Source: Amblyomma americanum
Lineage: Eukaryota > Arthropoda > Arachnida > Ixodida > Ixodidae
Reading direction: 5' to 3'
Assembly (NCBI RefSeq): GCF_052857255.1
Contig: NC_135500.1
Coordinates: forward strand, 52,911,272-52,975,271
DNA length: 64,000 nucleotides
Made by a program: the position numbers and the translations under genes. Each line of letters starts with the position of its first letter. The first letter of the stretch is position 1. Below are positions 38,002 to 48,910 of this stretch, one piece after another. Under the pieces are notes generated by a model that saw only the letters and a list, made by a program, of their open reading frames with translations, was not told where the DNA came from and did no database searches.

Positions 38002-38168
38002 CACCCTCTCTTGGGCGGCGCCGACAACCCGGCTAGCGCGCGCCACCCTGCGAAGAGAATAAAGACGGCACCTGGTCGTGGCTCGTGCAGCCATGGCTGG
38101 AGCTCTGTTCTGGTGTCGGCTCGTAGCAGTGGTCTCGTTTCCATCGCTCCTGAGGCGTTAAGCCTACA
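37997..38168 (+). repeat. 3' LTR of first Gypsy element (172 bp)
   Basis: Matches 33965-34136 with 4 substitutions. It is preceded by the G-run polypurine tract and followed by the AGTC target duplication. Confidence 0.95.
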
Positions 38169-39826
38169 AGTCGTTCAGGCTTAGCACCTGCTGCTGTGCT
38201 TGAGGCGGCTGAAGTGAGTGCATACCTTACAAGGAAGGCGTTCCTTAAAAGTACTGCAACCGCTACTCTCATCATCAGCAGCAAGTTTTGTGTACTGCCT
38301 TGGCCACCAGCTAGGGCCACTCGGTGTTGCTGCAACGCTTTCAGTGTCTTGCAATCTGGTCATAATATAAACACCCGTATGGAAAGCAAAGCCAGACACA
38401 AATTTTGTATTTTTTAAAGATGTTTTCATAAATCGTTGTCTGTATGTTTTGTAATTGCTTTTATTTTAAGACCTTGGATGGCACTGCGATCGCAGGTTCT
38501 CAAAGGCCGCGCCTTTGGGCTCTAAAGGTCTCTAACGAGTCTTCGCCTCCAAGGTACTTAGCGGCAAATGCGCAACATTTGTGCCGTGTAGCTGCACTCC
38601 TTACGCCTTTGGATTTAAGGTCCTGATTCTCAGAGGCCTTTGCGGTGCCCGTGTGACAAGGGCATAACAGGCACCTGGCTTTCAGCTTACAACGGCGACT
38701 GAAAATATGACATTCTGCTTTCTCAGCTGGCAGAGCTGGCACCTCCAGCAGCTTTCCAAGAGTAGGGGCTGGCCTACTATGCATGATAAGGACTGGCAGA
38801 AAACTGAACTGCACGCACCCGACCGGTAGATATATAAACAGGACAGTTCTATATAGTACATCTCTCCCCCCTGTCCTTTCTGGCTGTGCCCTCACCTGAT
38901 TCATTTCATTTATCCAGTCTGCAAGCTTTCCCCTTATTTCCGCTGCACCACGTCAGGTGCTTCCCGTAGCGATGGCCGATGCCGGGCTAGCAATAATCTT
39001 TTGTATACTTTTTAATATTATTTTTATTAAACCACTACTACTAATCCACACAAACCAATTTTTTTTAAACACTCGTGTTCGTTTTTTGCACCGACACAAA
39101 CGCGAACCATATGCGTGCCAGCCTCCCCCTCCGCCGCGTCGTGAACCGTGGGACGTGGAAAGAGTGAGTCGTAACTTCGTATCGGCACAGGCTTAAATAT
39201 CCTGGAACCGAGCGGCGCCGCTGTGGGCGAGAGTAGCAATCGCCGCCTGCGCAAAGCCAGGCTTTTGTGCCCATACACAGCGGATGAGGTTAGGCCTTCA
39301 TCGCCGCTCGCCGCGCTGTCAGTTGCTAAGGAAGGAGAGCCAGTGGCGTAAACCACCAAAAGAGGCACAGGAAATTGGTTTAATATTTGAAAAGATTGGT
39401 TCCGTACTGGTCCTATAGAGGACCAGCATTTGCCAATATAGTCCCAATATTGGAAAAATTGCCTGTGGTGCTTAGGACCCCTTCCTACGAGCTGCGTTGG
39501 GCTTCGAGTGTGTTCAAGAAAGGCCTTATCCTCCTTTTCCTCCGGCGGGCGCACCGCAAACGCCCAGGGCTAACGAACCAAAAATTAAAGCGCCTTTTAT
39601 TTCGCGAATCGACGTCCTTAAACTTATCGAAACTTCGTGAGTGCAATGAGGATCCCACAGCACAACAACATTGCACTGACGCCGGTATAACAGTGGCAAA
39701 AATTGACACCGAAGTCGGGCCGGCAGTGGCATTTGGGCAAAAAGGGATCTTTTCCAACCTTGGTCTGACGCTCACGCCAGGAATGGACAGCAGTTCAGCC
39801 ACTCTAATTGGCAACACTAGCCTGAC
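38169..39826. other. Unassigned sequence with several short open frames
   Basis: The right flank of the Gypsy insertion. A 134-codon - frame (38500-38904) and a 79-codon + frame (38957-39196) exist, but neither shows a domain I recognise. 38990-39060 is AT-rich and ends in a T-run at 39059-39066. The stretch around 39400-39590 looks familiar as repetitive tick DNA from memory, but I cannot name it. No promoter, tRNA or splice structure could be supported. Confidence 0.4.
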
Positions 39827-40024
39827 ATTCATTCCCAGCTTAACCCAATGGCGTTTCCGGCCCAACCCATTGGCGTTTTCTTCAAAATCCGCTGGCGCTC
39901 CCAGCAAAACCCACAGGCGCTACCGGCATAACCCACTGGTGCTGCCGGCGTCACCCAGTGGTATTTCCTGCCTACCCCAGTTGCGTTCTGAACCTAATCC
40001 GCTGCCAGCGCACTACTTATCTCA
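39827..40024. repeat. 22-bp degenerate minisatellite, nine units in perfect phase
   Basis: Units begin at 39827, 39849, 39871, 39893, 39915, 39937, 39959, 39981 and 40003, each exactly 22 bases apart. An approximate consensus is TGGCGYTNCCGGCNNAACCCAC. Units differ at many positions yet no insertion or deletion has occurred. Phasing is lost upstream of about 39805 and downstream of 40024. An open frame (39387-40058) spans it, but 22 is not a multiple of three, so the frame does not encode a periodic peptide. Confidence 0.85.
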
Positions 40025-41868
40025 CATGGGCAAGCAGCAGTCTTCTACAATGTCCTAGCATAGGGAAGCCGCTGGCTTTTACACTGCGAGATAAGCAGCG
40101 TTTTGATACATGACGTATCGCACGCAATTAGAGATCCCTTTTGTGGCTTTCCATACCGTGGCACCTTTTGTTCTATAGTGTAGTGTTGTAACTCTCATGC
40201 AACTTTGAAGTAAGACGGTAAGGAGTCTGTTGATGCAATGTATTTTCACTCGACGACAATTAAGTCATTCAAGCAATCCAGTCGGACATATTTTATTGAA
40301 GCACCACTGCCAAGTTTGTTGCCGTTTTGATGATTCAGGATGGGCAACGCAGTATGGCAAGCTGATGTGGCACAGCTAAGGCATCCATAAAGTGCTTCGT
40401 GGAGTTGTCCTCTAGTCAAGTGATGAGTAATATTTGAACTACACATGGCACTGCTATTGCAAGAGAACTGTAGCATTGCCTTGCAACAAAGACCTCGCCC
40501 ATCTTCTGCACGATGACCTCACACTATGCCAAAGCTGCAAAGAGAGGCATATTATGGTGATCAGCATAAGTATGACCATTTCGGCAAAAAGACAAATTAT
40601 TGAAGACATCCAATTTTTCGGCGCACAGTTATGAGAAGATACTCGCAAAATATTTTTACAGAATATTACGTATATCATGATTAAGAACAAAACTCCCCGG
40701 TAAAAGCAAAATGTGGAATCGCATATACAAAATTTGCGTTGCTCCAAATGGCTGCTTTCTAATCTGAGTGCGCCATGTCACATTTTGAAATAAAGTCAGA
40801 AAAGCAGATAAATATAGCATTCCATACAAATTAACCCATTTTTACATTTAATTCTTAATTACGTATCTCTTAATTATGAGCTACTTTCATGCCTTTTTAT
40901 TCAAGTAAGGTTATCGCGCAGGCTGTAATATCTAATAAAATATTGCATGCAGTGACGGCTTGCACAGTTTTGAAAAATGCGCTGAATGCCGGAGACAGAG
41001 CACCTTCGTTTAAAAAAAAGCAAACACTTCATCTACGTCGCTTCGTTGCATGTCAACGGCACGAAAATAAATACCCATATTCTGACTGGCCTGCTGCAGT
41101 GGAAATGTCAGCGTTTCTGATTACCGTTTTCCACAAACGATACACGACCAGTGCCTTCATGAACGCCACGTATGACCTGCCACAAGACACCCCTCCCCGC
41201 TGATTGAAAGGGTTGTCAATATTCGGTGAATCCCTTTCACAAATGAGGAAAATTGAAGTTCTCACCATTCAGGCTGCATTCCTTTGTCAGTGTTGGCACA
41301 CAGAAGTCGTCAAGTGCTTTGCCGCTTTCTCTTTTCCTGCCAGGGAAAATTAAGTCGGCGCATAGTAAAACAACAATTAATTTCAGAACCATATTCATTT
41401 GCGAACGCATTTCAAGAAAAAAGGACGCTGGTACTCACAAATTTGATCTTGCAGCCAAGCCTGCTGAACTACATCAGAGCTCTAATAAATTATTAGATGG
41501 GGATTTTCGGATGCGCAGAATACGAATGGCGTCGGGTCGAGCGTGCATGCTTTCTCGGTATGGTGGTGGTGAAAGAAAATTTTTAATGCTCGAAAAGACA
41601 GTTTGGGAGTGAGAACACTGCCGGTATCCCTAATGCGTCGGGAAGACTTCAGATGTAGCAAGAGAAAGAGCAGCTGAAAAAGGGCCAGAGGGATATCCAC
41701 TAAAGTAGGGTGAGCGGCGGCGCCCGCAGCTGGCGTGAGGGGAAAGCAGGTTTCAGAGGGTGAGTACGTAAAACCAGAAAGAACAAACAGATTTAGTATA
41801 CCGAAGACGTGTTAGTGTAGACGTACACCGGTTTACCTGACGCCTCCAGCGCACGCGCATCGGCATGG
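40025..41868. other. Unassigned AT-rich sequence; no gene recognised
   Basis: Only short frames without recognisable domains (for example 40454-40747 on the - strand, 40889-41203 on the + strand). The segment 41540-41700 has a TGGTGGTGGTGAAA-like start that resembles repetitive tick DNA, but I cannot assign it. Confidence 0.4.
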
Positions 41869-42300
41869 GTGGCGGCCGGCCGCCACGTTGAAGCCATCCA
41901 TTCCACGGCTGACTGTGCGCCTGTCTCAGCAGCGTCACGCAGTCCACCACAGCCATTCCTCCGCCTCACACCTCGCTGCGCCTCCCGTAGCCGCCCGTAT
42001 GGTCACCGGGAAGCTCGGACTGGCGACAGCTGCACGACTCTCGTGACCCCCGACGCATCGGGCTATCTCTGCTGCGCCGCACATCATGCGCCGGACGGCC
42101 GCTACTGCACCCGAACCGCCAGCGCTGGGTCCCCTCAGCAGGTTGTCTCACCTTCTGCGCCTGCCCTTACGCGTCCCTCGCCGCCCACCGTAAGCTCAGC
42201 CGCAACCAACACCACAGCCATGGTCGCCCGCCTGAGCCTCGCCTTCGGACCTCGGACGCCTGGCACGGATCTTTTTACATATACCGACTGATCGGCTAAA

Positions 42301-42620
42301 GGGGGGGGGGGGGGGGAGGGGAGCCCTGTAGTGCCCATCGCGGCTGGCAGTGCGCCTGATACTGAAAAGCACGAAGTGTTTCCAGCAAGCGCTGGAAGGA
42401 ACCCTCGGGACAGTGGCCAGGGCCGGACGCTGCCGCCGCCGCTGTCTCCTCTTCAGCAGCTCTCAACAACTGTGGCCGCGGCCGCCTTCCTTGGCGACTT
42501 CCTCAGAGTGTTTCATATATGACGCATGTGCCAAAGGTAGGATAACGTACGTTCAAATAAAACCATCGATGAATACAATGAACCGATGGTAGAGCGAAGC
42601 ATCTTGTACTTTTTAATCCC
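42301..42620 (+). mobile_element. Possible 3' end of a third LTR element: polypurine tract plus LTR-like sequence
   Basis: A run of 16 G, one A and four G (42301-42321) is followed by AGCCC and then TGTAGTGCCC at 42327. This closely resembles the PPT-LTR joint of both complete Gypsy elements in the window. An AATAAA signal lies at 42556-42561. No second LTR copy, gag or pol is visible beside it, and the LTR 3' end is not defined. The GC-rich 41869-42291 stretch just upstream may be degenerate element sequence. This is an inference from layout only. Confidence 0.4.
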
Positions 42621-42784
42621 AGCAAGGTAGGCAGATCAGTAGAAGCCATGGTCATGTGGCCCGCTCGTGCGTGCCTGGGCTAGCTCGAAATGACGCGATG
42701 CGCTCCTCAGCAATGCACCAGTTCCGGATCATTGGTAGTAAAGAATCTCGAAAAGTAAAAGCACACGTAAATGAGCAGAATCGC

Positions 42785-42938
42785 TGATATGACTGATGCC
42801 AGACGTGGATGACGAACGAGGAACGTTTATTCAGCAGAACGCAGGAATATATAGGCCTGAGAGGCATGATAACGCAGCACGGAACCATGGTTCTTCCAAG
42901 ACTGAGGTGACGTCACAGCACAGCGTCGCGCTTTCATA
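42785..42938 (-). repeat. 3' LTR of second Gypsy element
   Basis: Starts TGATATGACTGATGCC on the + strand and aligns along its length with 47214-47360. It ends next to the polypurine tract. The expected terminal CA is mutated to TA at 42937-42938. Confidence 0.88.
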
Positions 42939-42939
42939 G

Positions 42940-42962
42940 CCCCTCCCCCCCCCCCCCCCCCC
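42940..42962 (-). promoter_or_regulatory. Polypurine tract of second Gypsy element
   Basis: On the - strand this is a run of 18 G, an A, four G and C, directly upstream of the 3' LTR. This is the position that primes plus-strand DNA synthesis. Its length may have grown by slippage. Confidence 0.8.
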
Positions 42963-43127
42963 ACAGCCTCTACTTAAAGCTCTCGTGTCTGAACCAGTCC
43001 GGTTGCTTGAGCAAACGAGTGCTTCTACTAAGGATTGGTTCTTCCCCCATAGGTAGCGTTCGCTCAAACGCTTGCAGCAGCCCTGCGTTTGGCTGTAGTG
43101 CCAGGTATGCACTAGCAGAAGTCGGCA

Positions 43128-44297
43128 TTACGCATCCACTAGAAGAGGCTGAAGACTGGTCGGACTCTGTTCTTCTGGCACTCGAGCTGATTGGGCCCTT
43201 TCTATAGTCAACGGACCGCTGAGTGGAGGCCGACCATTTGATGGTTCTGTTGCAACTCGTCGCTCTGGGGCTGGCGCTGGATCAACATGGTGCGTGCGTA
43301 GATGGTCGGCGGGGGTGAATCGAAAATGCCTGTGCACTTCCAATACGTACGTCACAGCACTTACAACTTGGTGAACTACACCTGTCTTCCAAGAGGCACG
43401 TTCCCCTCGCATCGTCTTCAAATACACGCGATCACCATCGCGTAACACACGATCGGCACCACGTGACACATTGCACTTGTTTTTCATGTCTGCTTGTTTT
43501 TTCTGCATGTCACAGACAAAGCTGGGCTTGAGCAAAGAAAGTTTCGTGCGCGGTTGACGCCTGAGAAACAACTGTGCTGGTGTTTGCCCCGTCACACTGC
43601 TCTGTGTATTTCGGTAGACGATAAGACGATAAGAAACACACTCCGGAAGCGACTGCACATGAGTGACATCACACTCCTTGACTTGCTTTAACAGCGCCCG
43701 TTTTATCGTCTGCACGGTGTGTTCCGTCGCACCATTGGACGCGGGGTGATATGGCGGGGTACGGACATGTTTCACACCATTGCGCTCTAGGAAGTCCGAG
43801 AACTCAACACATTTGAACTGAGGCCCGTGGTCGCTGACTAACGTTTCAGGTAGCCTGTTGGCTCCAAAGACATTCCTTAGTCTCTCAACCGTCTTCGTGG
43901 TAGACGTTGAGGACAGAAGACGGTTGAGGACATCGGCCAAACTTCCACCCAATTAGAAAAAGAATCAACTAAAACAAGGAACATATTAGAATTTCTGCAT
44001 GGAAAATTAACGTGAACCCGTGTCCAACACTTACGGGTAGCTCCGCGGATGGAGCGGCACGGGTCGGACAGCCGGTTGGACTGCCTGGCAGATTTCGCAC
44101 TTCCTGACGTACGTGTCGATGGCTTGATCCACACCCGGCCACCATACAAAGTTTGTGGCTAGCATTTTTATGCGAGTGCTGCCAGGATGCTCGTCATGAA
44201 GCAAGTCCATCACGCGTTCTCTCCACTGATCAGGTATTACTACCCGAGTACCCCATGTTACGCATCCTTGCTCAAGGAGCAATTCATAACGGCGCAT
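43128..44297 (-). pseudogene. pol: Integrase of second Gypsy element
   Basis: Read on the - strand. The 44031-44297 frame holds the zinc-binding HHCC domain (LLHDEHPGSTR ... CEICQ). A frame change then leads to the catalytic core: VHVNF, LVSDHGPQF and YHPASNGATEH, followed by a long C-terminal part (43128-43700) with VLRDGDRVYLK and VLEVHRHFRF. The second Asp and the Glu of the DDE triad are present. At the first position the codon at 44006-44008 reads Asn where Asp is expected, and a few residues after it (the usual AGP) are missing. This integrase should be inactive even without the frameshift. Confidence 0.88.
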
Positions 44298-44546
44298 GTG
44301 GTATCACTTCATTTTTCAGGGTATTGGTTTGGCCAAGCATTCACTGTGTATTCAGACACACGGCTCAAAGTTCCGCTTTGTGGTCTTAGCAACGTCCGCA
44401 GCATATAACGGAAGGCTCTTGAACACTGCCAAGCATTCCTCTGTGACACAGCCTCCTTCTCAGCCTGCGGTTGTCTGGAGAGCACGTCCACTACTTCCAC
44501 GTTCTTTCCTTTGCGGTGCTAAGCCGATAACTGTAGGCAGCAAGCA

Positions 44547-44876
44547 TCATAGCCCAACACTGCATCCGCACTGCGGCCAAAGTAGGCGTTGGTTTGTCCT
44601 GGCCAAGGATTCCCAGCAGTGGCTGATGGTCGGTGTAAAGTGTAAATTCCCGGACGTATAAATACCATGGAATTTCTTCAAACCAAAAACTAAAGCCAAG
44701 GCTTCGCGCTCACATTGCGGGTACTTGCTTTCCGCAGCTGTCAGCATTCGAGAGGCAAAAGCTACGGGACGTTCGCTGCCGTCTGGCGTCTCATGAAAAA
44801 TAACAGCGCCCAGGTCATAAGATGAGGCGTCGCAAAGCATGCCGATAGGCCTATTGACATCGTAGAAAGTTAACAC
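44547..44876 (-). pseudogene. pol: RNase H domain of second Gypsy element
   Basis: The - strand frame shows MLCDASSYDLGAVIFH, RPVAFASRML and YPQCEREALALVFGLKKF, the standard order of Ty3/Gypsy RNase H with the first catalytic Asp and the Glu present. The C-terminal part of the frame (after about 44640) is out of register, and the DH block is only partly readable. Confidence 0.87.
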
Positions 44877-45084
44877 TTTGGTGCTTGTGAGCAGCTTTTT
44901 GGTGGATCGGAACGACTCGCTGCATTCTTTAGACCATGACCACTCTATCTTTTGTTTAGAATCTGGTAAAGTGGTTCTGCTGCAGTGGACACGTTATCCA
45001 AAAATTCTGAATAATAATTTAACATTTCCAGATACGCCTTCAGTTCGGAAACTGAACTATGCTCCGGCGCTTCCAGAATTGCCT

Positions 45085-46064
45085 TCACCTCTTGGCATCA
45101 GCAGGGTAAATGCCCTCAGCAGTCACTTTGTGACCTAAATAAGTCAGCGAGCCTTGGAAGAAACAACACTTGTCGACACTCAGTGTGATGCTGTAGGCAC
45201 AAAGTTTCAGCAAGACACGCTCAAGCGTCTTTTGACAGTCATCGACGTCCGAACCTGCCACAATGACGTCATCAATGTAGCAGCCAACTCTCGAACTGCT
45301 CTTTAATACTTCATCCATCAGGGCTTGGAAACGGCTGGAGTGCTCGCCACACCATACTGAAAAGATGAAATTAAAAAAAAAGCCCCAAACTAGTGTTAAT
45401 GGTCAAAAGTGGTCTGGCTTCTGGGGCGAGTGGCACTTGCTGGTATATATGCAGCAGAAAAGTCCAGCACACAAAATACCTTTCCACCTGCTAGTGTTTA
45501 ATACAAGTCCTCTAGTCTTGGTAGCGGGTAGTGTTCGGTTTTTAACAATAGATTTACCGTAAGTTTATAATCTCCTCACAACCGCAGGCTAACATCTTTC
45601 TTCTGCACCACTACAACTGGCGTTGCACAGTCACTGGGTGGAACTTCCTGAAGTATGCCCGTCGCTAAGATTTGGCCGAGTTGTTTTTCTACTCTTTCAC
45701 GCAGCGTGAAGGGCACAGACTGTGCGCGACTAAATACCGCAGCAGCATTCTGTTTTAGCACCATTCTCGCCTCGAAATTACGTACTTCCACCAAAGTGCC
45801 CGAGGACACCGAAGGAAATTTTTCTAGCAGTGCTTTGACGCGGATTTCTCCCGAAATGTGGCCGATCTGCTGCCACTCTAACGGAAGGCGCTCAAGCCAG
45901 TTGCGACCTGGCAATGCCGGCAGCCGCCTCCAGTTATCGCGCGCTACGAAAACGGGCAGATTCGTGTTCCGATTGCCGTAGACGTCTGATACATCACACT
46001 CGCCTTTCAAAGGCAACTGCTCTCCTGTGTATGTACATGCGTAATGACATGCTAGTGGGCACAC
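45085..46064 (-). pseudogene. pol: Reverse transcriptase of second Gypsy element
   Basis: Two - strand frames carry RT. 45576-46064 has the N-terminal part ending in the GILQEVPPSDCATPVVVVQKKD block. 45085-45318 has the catalytic box CYIDDVIVAGSD and the later LTYLGHKVTAEGI block. About 250 bases between them (45319-45575), which should encode the fingers and palm FSKIDL region, are scrambled by indels and stops. The aspartate pair is kept, but the domain as a whole is not expressible. Confidence 0.87.
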
Positions 46065-46180
46065 AATTTACGGGCTGAAAGACAAAACGGTACACACTCT
46101 CAGGAACATTTGAAACAGCCGCGCCAGTGTCAATCTGCATTTTCAATGGCTTGCCCTCCACTTGAACATTTACTCCGGAA
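46065..46180 (-). pseudogene. pol: Protease active-site region of second Gypsy element
   Basis: On the - strand the codons at about 46121-46135 give QIDTGAAVS, the active-site loop of a retropepsin. It sits just upstream of the RT frame and downstream of the zinc-knuckle region. Flanking residues are readable only in short pieces. Confidence 0.75.
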
Positions 46181-46239
46181 CTTTATCACGTAAAGTTTTT
46201 AAAATGGTACGCGTCTAACTCTACCTCGTCCTCAGTGTC

Positions 46240-46985
46240 ATCCACTGCAATCAGGAGCTTTGCCTTAGGGCACATTTTCTCCAAGTGACCGATTTTTAAA
46301 CACTTATGGCGCTTAAAATTTTTGTACTGGCACTTCTACGATTCGTGCTTCCTGCCACATCTTTCACAAGAGGCTTTCACTCACACCTGGTTAGGAGACT
46401 TCGCCAACCTTTCATTCCTTGCTCTCTTACTCTTAGACTGTAAGGAATGCAATGATAAGTTTGCTTCTCTTGTTGGCATTATAGCGGCGCTTTTGCCGCC
46501 AGCTCCCGGTCCAATGCAATTTTGCACGCCCCCTCAAACATTAAGTTCTCTGCAGCGAACAATGCGCGCTGGATTTCCTCATTCCGAAAGCCTGCAACCA
46601 ATCTCTCCCGTAACGCATCTTGCAATAATGTGCCAAAGTCGCACTTCCTGGCCAAGTGCTTCAGTTCATCAATATACTCACCTCCATTCTCTAGTTGTAC
46701 GCGGCGATTGAACTTGCAACGTTCGGCAATCGCAGGGCTTTTCGGGCAGAAATGGGTTTGAAGCAACCGCTTTACCTCAGCATACGTTTTTTTCGGCGGG
46801 CGTTTTCGGAACACTCGGATTTTTCAGCACCTCATAAGCTTCTGCACCAATAACAGTCAGAAATACAGACAGTTTTTTCCCTCAGCAATTTCATTCGCAC
46901 CGACAAAAAGTTCAAAACGTTCCACATATGATTCGAACTTTTGAGTTTAAGCATCAGACTCCGCTATCCTCCCGTAAGAAGGCAT
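46240..46985 (-). pseudogene. gag: gag of second Gypsy element
   Basis: A Gag-like start MPSYGRIAESDA is read from an ATG at 46983-46985 on the - strand. It is followed (with a stop) by FESYVERFELFVGANEIAEG, a Gag start familiar from tick Gypsy elements. The frame 46479-46814 continues with capsid-like sequence (KTYAEVKRLLQTHF, LKHLARKCDFG). Farther on, near 46270-46370, two degenerate CCHC zinc knuckles can be read (CERCGRKHES with a stop, and KCLKIGHLEKMC), which normally bind the RNA. Frameshifts and stops prevent expression. Confidence 0.82.
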
Positions 46986-47213
46986 TTTGACAGTACTTAT
47001 CACACGTTGCGTCCGTAGTAGTCACCTCCCTTCGTCAGCACTCTCGCTGTACTCTCCAGTCGACGCCTCAGCTCTCTCTCGTGTTCCTTGAACATGTATA
47101 GCTTACTCGACAGTCGACGAACATGCCGCGTGCTCTGGCTGGTCTTTCTGCGTAGAACGTTGCTTCCGCAGTGCCGCCAGCTCCGCGCGTGGGCGAAGTG
47201 TCTCGTCGCCGGA

Positions 47214-47360
47214 TGATATGACTGACGCCAGACGTGGACGACGAACGTTTATTCAACAGCATACAGGATCATGTAGGCCTGAGAGGCGTGATAACGCAGC
47301 ACGGAATCACGGTTCTTCGAAGACCGCGATGACGTCACAACACAGCTTCTCGCTATCACA
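47214..47360 (-). repeat. 5' LTR of second Gypsy element
   Basis: TGATATG...TATCACA on the + strand, flanked on the outside by ATCGC. It lacks a 7-base stretch present in the partner LTR. The - strand sequence just inside (about 47196-47213, TCCGGCGACGAGACACTT) is the primer-binding-site position. Confidence 0.88.
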
Positions 47361-47365
47361 ATCGC

Positions 47366-48910
47366 TATTGGTAACACATTCACGTCTTTTATTACATAAA
47401 TGAAATGTTGACAATCAAAACGTACGTATGAGCCATCAATACAAAATACCGAAAAGCACAGAAATATAAAAAACAATTTACAGCATTAAAAAGGTAGCCA
47501 CCTGAGCTTCGCCCATGAAGGGGAGGCAGAGGCGTTTTCTGAGTATATTTTTTAAAATGTAAGCAGCATCTGCATTTGCTTTCTCGTCAAGCTGTTCAAC
47601 GGCTGCCGTCGTTTATTTTGTGATAAAACCTAAATGGACCTGTAATCACACCGTCCCTTCTATCCAAATGAACTATGCGTATATTTGCCACCTATTTAAT
47701 TTTCAGTAACATAAAAATATCAATTTTGTTTTATATTTTTAGCGTGAGAATCCGGTTCATGAGGCATTGTATCGTGATGATGGTTCGTTTATGAGTTTGA
47801 GAGAATGAGAGCAAAAATTATTTCTTATCTTTCGAGGCGTTGACTAAGTAAGCGCGCTCGAACACTCCACACATGCAGTCAACCTTTAATCGACAATTAA
47901 CTCGTAAACTGCGCTAAGGGCTGCCGACAGTATCTTGAAATCCTAGCAATAGTCTACGGCTGGGTTCAAGTCTTAACGATATATTATATTTGATCAGTAC
48001 ATGTATAAGCTGCAGTCGATACAACGTAGCGAGCGCTGGTGCTTTTGACAGACAAGTTTTCGGGCACCTTGGTAGTCCAGAATATCGAACTGAAAAATAT
48101 CTTGGGCGTGAATTTGACCACGTTTTAGTTACGCGAAGATGCCTATGTGCAAGAAATTTAGGATTCTATATTGTCCAATTGTCCATATTAGTGGACATAA
48201 GCAAAAAATGAACTGTAAAAAAAGTCATAGCACCTAGAGCGGCTGAGAAGCCGCTTTGACATTAATGCTACAGCAGCACGTCGTATCAACTTTCGCACCT
48301 GTCGAGCTCATGTAAAGAGGAAAAATGCGCGAGGAGAGCATGTCGTATTATTCCGCCAGGCAGTGGTAGATTTAAAAGGGCTAAACGACTTCCGCGTGGA
48401 ATGAAATGGTTTTGGGCACACCTCTCCTCCTCGTTTGGCTGCCACACAATACCCCACCACGGGAATAACAAAGCAGATCACGCTCAAGATGGGAGTGGCT
48501 GACCCCCTCCGCTGCGTGCAGAGGGTGAGGCCACCCACAGGCATGATAATGTAGTACATGTAAATAGTGGCGTGTCGTCTTCGCGAGATACGCTAGGAAA
48601 TACGGTCCGCTACTGTCGTATTCATATAAGCGCTGCTATAGATAGTGGTAGCCTATGTTCACGTGCATTTGTTTCGTCTACTTAATTCTCTGCTTCGATA
48701 TAAAGCAGTGCTAAATCTCCTTAATCGACTTTTTTTTCAGAAAATGCTGGCCATCTTAGCTTCGTTGCTTGGGAACGCAGACCAAGACTCTTTCTGTTTA
48801 ATCTGTAGGCAGCATAACTTGCTCTTGCACACGTCAAATGCGCATGAAGTGGTCAATTTGTGGTTAGCCGCTTTATTTCTGCCCTATCCTTTAAGCAATA
48901 GGGACTAGGT
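47366..48910. other. Unassigned sequence; no gene recognised
   Basis: AT-rich, with short frames only. Nothing resembles a transposase, RT or host domain. A small AGCGGCT/AGCCGCT stem occurs at about 48239-48256, with no further support for an RNA gene. Confidence 0.45.

Larger units (their letters stand above)
33965..38168 (+). mobile_element. Ty3/Gypsy LTR retrotransposon, full-length but frameshifted
   Basis: A complete element of about 4.2 kb: 5' LTR, primer-binding site, gag, protease, reverse transcriptase, RNase H, integrase, a short G-rich polypurine tract (37985-37993), then the 3' LTR. Flanks carry a 4-bp direct repeat AGTC (33961-33964 and 38169-38172), as expected from integrase-mediated insertion. 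The two LTRs are 172 bp each and differ at 4 positions (about 98% identity), so insertion is relatively recent. All coding parts are nevertheless broken by frameshifts and at least one in-frame stop, and the usual gag zinc-knuckle stretch is missing. Domain order PR-RT-RH-IN identifies Ty3/Gypsy; the exact lineage is not assigned. Confidence 0.95.
42785..47360 (-). mobile_element. Second Ty3/Gypsy LTR retrotransposon, old and degenerate
   Basis: On the - strand the order is 5' LTR (47214-47360), gag, protease, RT, RNase H, integrase, a polypurine tract and the 3' LTR (42785-42938). A perfect 5-bp target duplication ATCGC flanks it (42780-42784 and 47361-47365). The PPT is seen on the + strand as CCCC-T-C18 at 42940-42962. 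LTRs differ at about 21 of 147 aligned bases plus a 7-base gap (hand alignment), so the insertion is much older than the element at 34-38 kb. Coding parts are broken by frameshifts and stops. The Gag and Pol type matches the K02A2.6-like Gypsy group abundant in ticks, by memory. Confidence 0.93.

Noticed and set aside
39387..40058. 223-codon frame across the 22-bp minisatellite
   Set aside because: The period of 22 does not preserve frame, no domain is seen, and the sequence around 39400-39590 looks repetitive.
41869..42291. 140-codon Pro/Ser/Thr-rich frame upstream of the poly-G tract
   Set aside because: The composition is what GC-rich DNA gives; no motif of a Pol terminus or host protein could be recognised.
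47214..47360. Solo repeat unrelated to 42785-42938
   Set aside because: The pair aligns along its length, is flanked by the same ATCGC and encloses gag-pol and a polypurine tract, so they are LTRs.
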